From Bacteroidales bacterium (GTDB taxonomy: Bacteria > Bacteroidota > Bacteroidia > Bacteroidales > Lentimicrobiaceae): a stretch of 36,954 nt of DNA. The stretch is taken from positions 1-36,954 of the forward strand of contig JAGXGB010000007.1 in assembly GCA_024636955.1 (NCBI GenBank). Direction: 5' to 3'. The translations under genes and the position numbers were made by a program. The notes under the pieces are model-generated. The model had not been told where the DNA came from. It ran no database searches and saw only the letters and a program-made list of their open reading frames with translations. Position 1 is the stretch's first letter. Each line of letters opens with the position of its first letter. Of this stretch, positions 7,563 to 14,925 are shown piece after piece.

Positions 7563-9497
7563 ATGAAGTATTTCATTCAATGCTGTTTAGTTGCTCTTGT
7601 GCTCGTTACAGTTTCCATTAAATCTTTTGCACAACTCAGTGTTGGTGGAACTCCTCCGGGTTTTACATCTGACATATCAAGAGACCAGGTTGAAAAGGTT
7701 TCATTCAAACAACCTGATTATGAGCTATTGCGTCATCAGGATGATTCAGTTAGTTCATTAGGAGTGCCTGAAAGAATGGGAATTACCTTGCCCGCAAATA
7801 TTTCTATTAACAATGCAGGCAGTTGGACAAAAATCAGCAATACCCACAGGATTTGGAGATTAAACATTGAAGTAAGCAGTGCGGTTGGTCTTGCTTTGTA
7901 TTTCACTGATTTCTATTTAGCACCAGGTGATCAACTATATGTTTATTCAGCTGATAAGAGTTTCCTGATAGGGGCCTTTACCGAGTTGAATAACAGGGAT
8001 AATAAATTATTTGCCACTGAAGTAGTTAAAGGTGAATCTATCATTGTGGAGTATGTGCAGATGATTAACAATACTGAAGAAAGTAATTTTGTAATTTCGG
8101 AAGTATTGGTTGTTTATACACCCATGCCGTTTTACAATAATAGCTTAAACGTATATGAAAGTAAGGATCAAAAAAGCTCGATGGACATCAATGGCGATTC
8201 TGGCGAATGTGAAGTTAATGTGAAATGTGAGGAGGGCGACAACTGGCGTGATCAGGTAAATGGTGTAGTTAGGATAATGGCGAAAAACGGTTCAACAGCA
8301 TTTTGGTGCACTGGTTCAATAATGAATAACACAGCTCTTGATTTTACAGCATACCTTTTAACTGCAGATCATTGTGCACTGTCAAGTGGTGTATATGCTA
8401 AAGCAAGCGATCTGGCACAATGGATTTTCTATTTTAATCTGGAATCAATGTCATGCACTGACGATACGCCGGTTGGGTCAAAGAGCCTTACAGGTGCTAT
8501 TAAAATAGCCAGCAGCTCACCTGTGGGAAATGAAGGAAGCGATTTTTTCCTCCTCCGGTTAGAAGATGTTATTCCAAATAGTTACCAGCCTTATTATAAT
8601 GGATGGAATGCGCAAAACGGGCTGAGCTCATCCGGTGTAAGCATTCATCACCCTGCTGGTGATGTTAAGAAAATTAGCACTTATATTATAGATCTGGAAT
8701 TATCACAATGGGGAAATACTCCTGAAACCCACTTTATGGTTAGTTGGAGCGAAACCGTTAATGGCTTTGGTGTTACTGAAGGGGGATCGTCAGGTTCGCC
8801 TATATTTAATTCTTCACGACAAATTATCGGACAACTTACAGGTGGAGAGTCAGATTGTGAAAACACCAGTGGAAGAGATCATTATGGTCGTTTCTTTCAT
8901 TCATGGGATAAAAATGGCTTACCCGACACATTGAGACTTAAACCATGGCTTGATCCGTTAACTTCAGGGCTCAGGGTACTCAATGGCTCCTATAATACTC
9001 GTGTGGCCATAGCTCAATTTGTAGCCGATGAAACTGTAGTTCCTGTTGGCTCACTGGTAAATTTTACTGATCTTAGTAGCAATAATCCTGATAGTTGGAG
9101 CTGGATTTTTGAAGGAGGTAAACCCTCTATTTCTAATATCCAAAACCCAGGGGCTGTGCTTTATGATAGACTTGGTTCTTATGATGTTACACTAATAGTA
9201 ACCAATGAATATGGAGAGGACAGTGTGGTTCTCAGTAATTATATCAGGGTTGTTCCTGCCATTTATCCTAACCCTACACGAAACACCATGCACCTCTTAG
9301 TTGGCAATGATGGGAATGAACATATAATTACCATAACTAATTCACTTGGTAAGCGAATTAATGAGTTTATCATACCGGCAGGTAATTCAACTTCAGAATT
9401 TTCGTTCTCAGGTTATCCTGCAGGTTTATACTTTATCGGTATTAAAACTCAGGGGAAAAAGGAAGAATTCCATAAACTAATATATTCACCCTTGTGA
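7563..9497 (+). CDS. Secreted trypsin-like (lysyl endopeptidase-type) serine protease with PKD and T9SS sorting domains
   Basis: The 644-residue protein starts with a signal peptide (about 1-23, ending SFAQ) and a beta-rich N-terminal region. A chymotrypsin-fold protease domain follows (about 226-475). The triad is visible: LLTADHC with His 270, GSDFFLLRL with Asp 327, and GGSSGSP with Ser 410. The GGSSGSP form resembles lysyl endopeptidase. A PKD domain lies at about 490-565, and the C-terminal 75 residues form a T9SS type A sorting domain (IYPNPTRNTMHL to GYPAGLYFIGIKT). It should be secreted across the outer membrane and processed there. Substrate specificity is not shown. The stop codon directly abuts the ddl stop codon on the other strand. 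Confidence 0.93.
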   Translation: MKYFIQCCLVALVLVTVSIKSFAQLSVGGTPPGFTSDISRDQVEKVSFKQPDYELLRHQDDSVSSLGVPERMGITLPANISINNAGSWTKISNTHRIWRLNIEVSSAVGLALYFTDFYLAPGDQLYVYSADKSFLIGAFTELNNRDNKLFATEVVKGESIIVEYVQMINNTEESNFVISEVLVVYTPMPFYNNSLNVYESKDQKSSMDINGDSGECEVNVKCEEGDNWRDQVNGVVRIMAKNGSTAFWCTGSIMNNTALDFTAYLLTADHCALSSGVYAKASDLAQWIFYFNLESMSCTDDTPVGSKSLTGAIKIASSSPVGNEGSDFFLLRLEDVIPNSYQPYYNGWNAQNGLSSSGVSIHHPAGDVKKISTYIIDLELSQWGNTPETHFMVSWSETVNGFGVTEGGSSGSPIFNSSRQIIGQLTGGESDCENTSGRDHYGRFFHSWDKNGLPDTLRLKPWLDPLTSGLRVLNGSYNTRVAIAQFVADETVVPVGSLVNFTDLSSNNPDSWSWIFEGGKPSISNIQNPGAVLYDRLGSYDVTLIVTNEYGEDSVVLSNYIRVVPAIYPNPTRNTMHLLVGNDGNEHIITITNSLGKRINEFIIPAGNSTSEFSFSGYPAGLYFIGIKTQGKKEEFHKLIYSPL

Positions 9498-10499
9498 TTA
9501 GTGGTGCAGTAAGGTTTCATTCATAATATCCCTGAATAGGTCGTTGAGTGAAATGCCTTTTGCCGCAGCCTGTTTAGGAACAATACTAGCTTCCGACAAT
9601 CCAGGAATTGTATTCACTTCAAGAAAATAAAACTCTCTCTTGTTTCCATTTTGTTCAGGGGTAAGGATGTAGTCGAACCTTACAATGCCCCGACAATTAA
9701 ATTTACGGTATAATGATAGTGACATCTCGCTGCATTCTTTTGAAAGATCATCACTTATGCGTGCCGGGGTAATTTCATCAGAGTACCCTTGTGTATATTT
9801 AGCTTGGTAATCAAAGAATTCATTTGCTGTTACAATTTCTGTAAGCGGCAGAACCACTGGCTTTTGGTCTTTCTCGTAAATGCCACAGGTTATCTCAACA
9901 CCGGTAATATACTCCTGAACCAAAACTTCATCATCCTCAGCAAAAGCAATATCAATAGCAGGTTGAAGTTCCTTGATGGTGCGAACTTTTGTTACTCCTA
10001 CACTTGAGCCGTTTGAATTAGGCTTAACAAAACATGGCAACCCGGTATATTTTACAATTGAATCAAGGTTTATTTCGTCTCTTCGGTGAAGGTACACTGT
10101 CTTCGCTACTTTGACTCCCCATGCGCTCACCAATTCATTTGACAGATACTTGTTGAATGTTACTGCAGAAGTGGTGCGGCCACAAGTATTGTATGGAATA
10201 TTCATGAGATCGAGATAACCTTGCAACTTTCCGTCTTCACCTGGAGTGCCATGTATCCCTATGAATGCCGCGTCAAACCTTATCTTGTGATCCTTAATAG
10301 TCAAGCTGAAGTCATTCCTGTCAACTTCAACTGCTGAACTACCATCAAGGTACAACCACCTTTCGGCTGTAATATTGATCTGATACACGTTGAAGAGAGC
10401 GCTATCAAGATTTTCAGCAATGACTCTGCCACTGCTTACTGATACTTCATATTCTTTGGAGAAGCCTCCTGTAAGCAAGGCAATATTTTTATTGATCAT
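9498..10499 (-). CDS. ddl: D-alanine--D-alanine ligase
   Basis: Ddl joins two D-alanines using ATP to make the dipeptide for peptidoglycan precursors, in the cytoplasm. The length (333 residues) is normal. Family signatures are present in order: EYEVSVSSG (substrate-binding Glu about 18), HGTPGEDGKLQGYLDLMNIPY, CFVKPNSNGSSVGV (ATP-grasp), RFDYIL, and FYFLEVNTIPGLSEASIVPKQAAAKG (metal- and product-binding). The gene has its own exact -7 promoter 20 bp upstream. It is divergent from the PASTA gene, itself a likely peptidoglycan-binding protein, so the intergenic region controls two envelope units. No substitution suggesting D-Ala-D-Lac activity was assigned. Confidence 0.96.
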   Translation of the reverse strand: MINKNIALLTGGFSKEYEVSVSSGRVIAENLDSALFNVYQINITAERWLYLDGSSAVEVDRNDFSLTIKDHKIRFDAAFIGIHGTPGEDGKLQGYLDLMNIPYNTCGRTTSAVTFNKYLSNELVSAWGVKVAKTVYLHRRDEINLDSIVKYTGLPCFVKPNSNGSSVGVTKVRTIKELQPAIDIAFAEDDEVLVQEYITGVEITCGIYEKDQKPVVLPLTEIVTANEFFDYQAKYTQGYSDEITPARISDDLSKECSEMSLSLYRKFNCRGIVRFDYILTPEQNGNKREFYFLEVNTIPGLSEASIVPKQAAAKGISLNDLFRDIMNETLLHH

Positions 10500-10519
10500 A
10501 CAAGGTAAGGTTTACAGTG

Positions 10520-10527
10520 CAAAAGTA
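10520..10527 (-). promoter_or_regulatory. -7 promoter element for ddl
   Basis: On the minus strand the bases read TACTTTTG followed by CA, an exact TAnnTTTG match. It ends 20 bp upstream of the ddl ATG. Back to back with the plus-strand element at 10575-10582. Confidence 0.6.
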
Positions 10528-10574
10528 TGATAAAAGCGTTAATGCCGGTAGTCATTCTGCCCTCTAAAAATACT

Positions 10575-10582
10575 TATATTTG
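10575..10582 (+). promoter_or_regulatory. -7 promoter element for the PASTA-T9SS-rluD unit
   Basis: TATATTTG followed by CA matches the consensus exactly. An in-frame TTG at 10580 lies inside this element and cannot be the start of a transcript made from it, so the ATG at 10685 is taken, giving a leader of about 95 nt. Confidence 0.6.
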
Positions 10583-10586
10583 CAAC

Positions 10587-10644
10587 CTAACAATAATATT
10601 AAGCTAAATTGGTTTATTGTTAGAACTGTAATATGTACACAGTT
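10587..10644 (+). promoter_or_regulatory. Two tandem hairpins at the 5' end of the PASTA transcript
   Basis: CTAACAATAA (10587-10596) is perfectly complementary to TTATTGTTAG (10614-10623), a 10-bp stem with a 17-nt loop. It begins about where transcription should start. The next base begins a second stem, AACTGT (10624-10629) with ACAGTT (10639-10644) and a 9-nt loop. The pair could stabilise the 5' end or regulate translation. At the DNA level the second palindrome could be an operator. The function is unknown. Confidence 0.5.
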
Positions 10645-10684
10645 TAACAGTGCAATAAAGATAGAATCCTGCAACATTTTTGAC

Positions 10685-11512
10685 ATGAATTTCATTGGTT
10701 TTATACGAACTAAATTGTTTGTTCGGCATTTCATTCTTGCGGTTGTTATTTCAGCCATTATAGTCTCAATAATATTAGGTATGCTAAAATGGTATACTCA
10801 TCATGGTGAGGCCTTTAAAGTACCCTCCCTGGTGGGATTAACTCCTGAACAGATATATCAGTTAACTACAATTGAGAATTTTGAAGTACTTGTAATAGAT
10901 TCAGTATTTGATTCACGTCAGCCAAAAGGTACTGTGCTCATACAAGAACCTGTACCCGGTTCTTTTGTTAAGAAAAACAGGAAAATATATTTAACCACAG
11001 TTGCAGTATTACCTGAGCAAGTTACAATGCCTAATTTGGTTGACCTCACCCTTCGGCAGGCGAAATCAACAATAGAAACCTATGGGTTGCGTTTAGGTAA
11101 TGTAAATTATGTTCCCGATCTTGCTGTTAATGCTGTTCTCGGGCAATATTATAAAGACCAAGAGGTACAACCGGGACATGGATTACTCAAAGGATCAGTT
11201 ATCGATCTAAAGGTTGGAGAAGAACGTGGTTCAGGAAAGTATCCTGTGCCATTTCTCATTGGTAAAACTCGTGAAGAAGCTGAGGCTTTGCTTAATCGGT
11301 TTTATTTTATAATTGGTAACGAAACATACGAAGAGGGTGCTTTACCGGAAACAGCTAAAGTTTATTCGCAATCACCTGATGTAAATGATAAACAACTTTA
11401 TAATGCCGGACAGCCGGTTAACCTTAATTATCGTGATCCTGAGAAATTTGATTTCAATAATCATATTGAAAGTATGGAAGAGGAAAATTTAAACGAACAA
11501 ATGATTGAGTAA
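10685..11512 (+). CDS. Membrane-anchored protein with three PASTA domains, no kinase
   Basis: The 275-residue protein has a short cytoplasmic N-terminus, one transmembrane helix (about 16-33) and an extracytoplasmic tail of three PASTA repeats. These begin near FKVPSLVGLTPEQ (about 43), VTMPNLVDLTLRQA (about 113) and YPVPFLIGKTREEA (about 183). PASTA domains bind muropeptides or cell-wall glycan and usually occur in Ser/Thr kinases and PBPs; neither is fused here. Known Bacteroidota genomes carry similar stand-alone PASTA proteins. Its location next to ddl supports a role in cell-wall sensing or assembly, as inference. The ATG at 10685 was chosen because the longer frame starts within the promoter. 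Confidence 0.88.
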   Translation: MNFIGFIRTKLFVRHFILAVVISAIIVSIILGMLKWYTHHGEAFKVPSLVGLTPEQIYQLTTIENFEVLVIDSVFDSRQPKGTVLIQEPVPGSFVKKNRKIYLTTVAVLPEQVTMPNLVDLTLRQAKSTIETYGLRLGNVNYVPDLAVNAVLGQYYKDQEVQPGHGLLKGSVIDLKVGEERGSGKYPVPFLIGKTREEAEALLNRFYFIIGNETYEEGALPETAKVYSQSPDVNDKQLYNAGQPVNLNYRDPEKFDFNNHIESMEEENLNEQMIE

Positions 11513-11513
11513 A

Positions 11514-11645
11514 AATCACTTGGTGAAGGAATAAGAATAATTTGGTGAAGGAATAAAAGTCATCAGGTGAAGGAATAAAAAACATTTACTGAAAGAATAA
11601 AAACCAATGGGCGATTGATTAAAAGATTCGATCATTGATTAACAT
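11514..11645. repeat. 22-bp tandem repeat array filling the PASTA-T9SS gap
   Basis: Six adjoining 22-bp units begin at 11514, 11536, 11558, 11580, 11602 and 11624. The first three share the block GGTGAAGGAATAA exactly; the fourth has ACTGAAAGAATAA; the fifth and sixth decay to GGCGATTGATTAA and GATCATTGATTAA. The array starts one base after the PASTA stop codon and ends 21 bp before the next ATG. Every unit holds TAA, and a 22-bp step rotates the frame. There are no unique spacers, so it is not a CRISPR array. Confidence 0.9.
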
Positions 11646-11666
11646 TAAGACACGAAAAATTATAAA

Positions 11667-13676
11667 ATGAAAATTTCGATATTCACATTGATCTTTTCCA
11701 TGCTTTTCCAATGGATCTCAGCGCAAGAAAGGCTATCAGGTCTGGTGGTGAACCCAGGGGTTAAAAATAGCCATTTCAATCAGCAGAAGTTAAAATCAAC
11801 TCAGCAAGTAATGACTTTACCTTTCTTTGATGATTTTAGTGATACTGATGGTTTTTTCCCAAAGGAAAGTCACTGGACAGATAATTACGTTTTTATTAAT
11901 AATGATTATTCTGTTAACCCGCCTACAGTTGGTGTAGCAACATTTGATGCCATTGACAATTTTGGAGGTATATACGGGCAAGCGAGCCCATTTCCATTTG
12001 GAGCTGACACATTAACTTCCGTTGAGATAAGACTTGATACTATTTTTACTACTACAACACCTCGAAAGATCAATATTTCTGATTCATTGTATTTCAGCTT
12101 TTACTATCAGCCTCAGGGATTGGGTAATACACCAGCAGCCGGCGATTCCCTGGTGCTTGAATTTCTCTCCCCTGATGAGGGCCGCATCGTTATTATTCCG
12201 GCCGACACTGTTGTAACAGGCACTGATACGCTATATTATCCTGCTGATACTATTGTTTACGAAACATGGATAACGGTATGGAGTTCAAGTGGACAAACGC
12301 TTAGTTCATTTTATAATATTGGAAACAAATGGTTTCAGCAAGTATTGATTCACGTAAAGGATAGCGCCAGATTTTACAAGCCTGACTTCAGGTTTAGATT
12401 TAGAAACTATGCAAGTTTGGCTGATGCAACATTACCTGATTGGCAAAGTAATGGCGATCAATGGAATGTTGATTATATTTATCTGAACATCGATAGAAGT
12501 GCAAATGATCAAACTCATCCTGATGTTGCCTTTGCTTCAAAAGCCCCTAACATGCTTAGCAGGTACACTTCAATGCCTTACGATCAATACAGGAAGCAGT
12601 TTGTTACTGAAATGGCTAAGAATATTAACCTAAACATTACAAATTTAGGTGCAATTAGCTACAATGCATCTTACCGGTATGAGGTTACTGACAAGGCTAA
12701 CAGACTAATTCATACGTACTCAGGAGGCAATTATTTTGTACCCCCGTATGCAACGAACGGTTACGTTACTGAGCCTAAATTTGCTAATCCACCGGTTGAT
12801 TTTCAGTACCCAATAAATGAAACAGAGCCCGTATTTTTTACTATAACTCATATCCTCAATACAGAAGCAAACCTTGGCCGGCGAAGTAATGATACCATAC
12901 AGTACAGGCAAATTTTCAGTAATTACCTTGCTTATGATGACGGCACCGCAGAAGCAGGTTATGGCATAACTCCATCAGGAGCGGAGGTTGCATATAGGTT
13001 TAAGATCAACCAAAATGATTCACTTTATGGAGTTAATATGTTCTTCAACCAAACACTATCACAAGGGAACATTCATAGCTTCTACCTTAATGTTTGGAAC
13101 GATTATTTCGGAGAGCCAGGTGACCTTGTATATTCCCGATTTGGATACCAGCCGGTGATAGAGGACAGCTTGAACAAGTTTTTCTACTATGAGCTTGATA
13201 GTGCAATATTTTTAGAGCCAGGGCGATTTCCGGGTCTCACTTTTTATGTTGGATGGACACAAGTAAATGACAATGTGTTGAATATGGGGTATGACAAAAA
13301 CAATAATGCCTCTTCCAATATCTTATTCCGGACTACTAATGCCTGGAACACTAGTTTATATAATGGTGCATTAATGATCAGGCCTGTAATAGGGCAGGAA
13401 AACCCTTTGTCACTTCCTGAAAAGTCAACAATTAATGAGTTTACTATATATCCAAATCCTGCCAGAGGTTCAAAGGTTAAAATAAAAACCAAATTTTCAA
13501 CTTCCATCAATAGCAATTATTCAGTATTCATTTCTACTGCAGATGGTCGTGTTATATATGAATCGCCTTTATCAGATGAGATGGATATAAACAATCTGCC
13601 CAATGGCCTGTATTTTATCCAATTAAGGAATAATAATCTTAATTTGGGTGTGGAGAAGCTGATAATTAACAGGTAA
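11667..13676 (+). CDS. Secreted protein with T9SS type A sorting domain, function unknown
   Basis: The 669-residue protein has a signal peptide (about 1-19, ending QWISAQ) and a long beta-rich body. The N-terminal motif LPFFDDFSD and the stretch around ATFDAIDNFGGIYG recur in Bacteroidota exported proteins found beside rluD. The last 80 residues are a T9SS sorting domain (FTIYPNPARGSKVKI to LPNGLYFIQL). It should be exported and attached to the outer surface or released. No enzymatic motif was recognised. It sits 17 bp upstream of rluD and follows the 22-bp repeat array. The association with rluD is positional and its meaning is unknown. Confidence 0.87.
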   Translation: MKISIFTLIFSMLFQWISAQERLSGLVVNPGVKNSHFNQQKLKSTQQVMTLPFFDDFSDTDGFFPKESHWTDNYVFINNDYSVNPPTVGVATFDAIDNFGGIYGQASPFPFGADTLTSVEIRLDTIFTTTTPRKINISDSLYFSFYYQPQGLGNTPAAGDSLVLEFLSPDEGRIVIIPADTVVTGTDTLYYPADTIVYETWITVWSSSGQTLSSFYNIGNKWFQQVLIHVKDSARFYKPDFRFRFRNYASLADATLPDWQSNGDQWNVDYIYLNIDRSANDQTHPDVAFASKAPNMLSRYTSMPYDQYRKQFVTEMAKNINLNITNLGAISYNASYRYEVTDKANRLIHTYSGGNYFVPPYATNGYVTEPKFANPPVDFQYPINETEPVFFTITHILNTEANLGRRSNDTIQYRQIFSNYLAYDDGTAEAGYGITPSGAEVAYRFKINQNDSLYGVNMFFNQTLSQGNIHSFYLNVWNDYFGEPGDLVYSRFGYQPVIEDSLNKFFYYELDSAIFLEPGRFPGLTFYVGWTQVNDNVLNMGYDKNNNASSNILFRTTNAWNTSLYNGALMIRPVIGQENPLSLPEKSTINEFTIYPNPARGSKVKIKTKFSTSINSNYSVFISTADGRVIYESPLSDEMDINNLPNGLYFIQLRNNNLNLGVEKLIINR

Positions 13677-13693
13677 GCGGAAGGAAATTTTCA

Positions 13694-14737
13694 ATGAATG
13701 AGGAATATGAATTACCAGAGCTTCTCAGTGATGGCAGCGTTGAATCAGAGTTATATGAACATCACCGGATTGTAGCCGACCGAGGTCAGGGTTTACTAAG
13801 GATTGATAAGTTCCTTATGTCGCGTATTGAAAACGCTTCAAGGAACAAGATTCAGCAGGCTGCTAAAGCAGGTAACATACTTGTTAACAACATTCCTGTA
13901 AAACAAAACTACAGAATTAAGCCGCTTGACATTGTGTCAATAGTCATGACATACCCGCCACGGCTGAATGAGATCATTCCACAGGAAATACCACTAAACA
14001 TTGTTTATGAGGATAACCATCTGATTGTCATTAATAAAGAGGCAGGTTTAGTTGTTCATCCCGGTCATGGCAACTGGGATGGCACGTTGGTGAATGCCTT
14101 ATTATGGCATTTTGAGAAATCAGGTCATAAGGAAATGATCCCACTCCTTGTGCATAGGATTGACAAAGATACTTCGGGTATTATGATAGTTGCTAAGACA
14201 GAAGAGGCTCAAACCCGGCTTGCGCGTAATTTCTTTGACCATACCATTGAAAGAACATACCAGGCTATTGTATGGGGTGTTCCTAAGTCAACGGAAGGCA
14301 CTATTACCGGACATATTGGTAGAAACCTATCAAATCGTTTGATGATGGCTGTTTTCCCATCTGGTGAACATGGGAAACATGCAGTCACACATTATAAGTT
14401 ATTGAGGAACCTGAGCTATATTAGTCTGCTGGAATGCAAACTTGAAACAGGAAGGACTCATCAGATAAGGGCTCACCTTAAATACATTGGACATCCTTTA
14501 TTCAATGATGAGCGCTATGGTGGAGATAAAATACTAAGAGGTACTACTTCAGGAGCGTATAAAAAATTTGTAGAAGAGTGTTTCAATATATTACCCCGAC
14601 AGGCTTTACATGCCAAGTCATTGGGATTTGTGCACCCGATTACAAGAGTAAAAATGTTTTTTGACTCAGATTTGCCAACTGACATGTCAACTCTAATTGA
14701 CAAATGGGAAAACCTTATCGTGAACCGTCATCCATAA
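13694..14737 (+). CDS. rluD: RluD-type 23S rRNA pseudouridine synthase
   Basis: The 347-residue protein has an S4 RNA-binding domain (about 34-92; RIDKFLMSRIENASRNKIQQ) and a RluA-family catalytic domain (about 100-330). The catalytic motif HRIDKDTSG places the active Asp at 157. Other family blocks are VHPGHGNWDGTLVNALLWH, ETGRTHQIRAHLKYIGHPL and LPRQALHAKSLGFVHP. The family isomerises uridines in helix 69 of 23S rRNA, in the cytoplasm. It carries a roughly 30-residue acidic N-terminal extension. It is last in the run of plus-strand genes, followed by a small hairpin at 14744-14768. Confidence 0.95.
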   Translation: MNEEYELPELLSDGSVESELYEHHRIVADRGQGLLRIDKFLMSRIENASRNKIQQAAKAGNILVNNIPVKQNYRIKPLDIVSIVMTYPPRLNEIIPQEIPLNIVYEDNHLIVINKEAGLVVHPGHGNWDGTLVNALLWHFEKSGHKEMIPLLVHRIDKDTSGIMIVAKTEEAQTRLARNFFDHTIERTYQAIVWGVPKSTEGTITGHIGRNLSNRLMMAVFPSGEHGKHAVTHYKLLRNLSYISLLECKLETGRTHQIRAHLKYIGHPLFNDERYGGDKILRGTTSGAYKKFVEECFNILPRQALHAKSLGFVHPITRVKMFFDSDLPTDMSTLIDKWENLIVNRHP

Positions 14738-14743
14738 CACAAG

Positions 14744-14768
14744 TTCCATACTTTGCAAGTGTGTGGAA
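14744..14768 (+). terminator. Possible weak hairpin downstream of rluD
   Basis: TTCCA and TGGAA flank an inner ACTT-TGC-AAGT hairpin with small internal bulges, 6 bp after the rluD stop. No U-tract follows, so an intrinsic terminator is uncertain. Confidence 0.3.
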
Positions 14769-14781
14769 TTAAATGATTACT

Positions 14782-14789
14782 TACCTTTG
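14782..14789 (+). promoter_or_regulatory. -7 promoter element for the TonB-dependent receptor
   Basis: TACCTTTG followed by CA is an exact consensus match. It lies 136 bp before the receptor ATG, so the transcript should carry a leader of about 130 nt, the longest in the window. Confidence 0.62.
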
Positions 14790-14812
14790 CAGCAGTTGTT
14801 TATAATTTTAAT

Positions 14813-14910
14813 GCTCCGGGCCAACTTAAGAACTAGTCCCATAAACTATTTTTGAAACTGATTTCACTAAGAACCTCTATACACTAGCCGGTATTGGCAT
14901 ACCCAGGAGC
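14813..14910 (+). promoter_or_regulatory. Structured 5' leader RNA of the TonB receptor, candidate regulatory element
   Basis: GCTCCGGGCCAA (14813-14824) pairs with 14894-14910 (TTGG, a bulge, CCC, a bulged A, GGAGC) to make a 12-bp stem with two bulges in otherwise AT-rich DNA. Inside it CTAGT (14833-14837) pairs with ACTAG (14883-14887), and TGAAA/TTTCA (14853-14866) forms a terminal hairpin with loop CTGA. The closing stem ends 15 nt before the start codon. No cobalamin-box (GCCACTG) or other known riboswitch core was found. A cis-regulatory RNA is inferred; the ligand or partner is unknown. Confidence 0.5.
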
Positions 14911-14925
14911 GCAATTTTAATAGGA

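Noticed and set aside
11514..11645. Possible CRISPR array
   Set aside because: The 22-bp units adjoin with no unique spacers, decay progressively, and there are no cas genes. It is a plain tandem repeat.
14795..14925. Cobalamin riboswitch before the TonB receptor
   Set aside because: No GCCACTG box or other B12-riboswitch core blocks are present, although a structured leader is.
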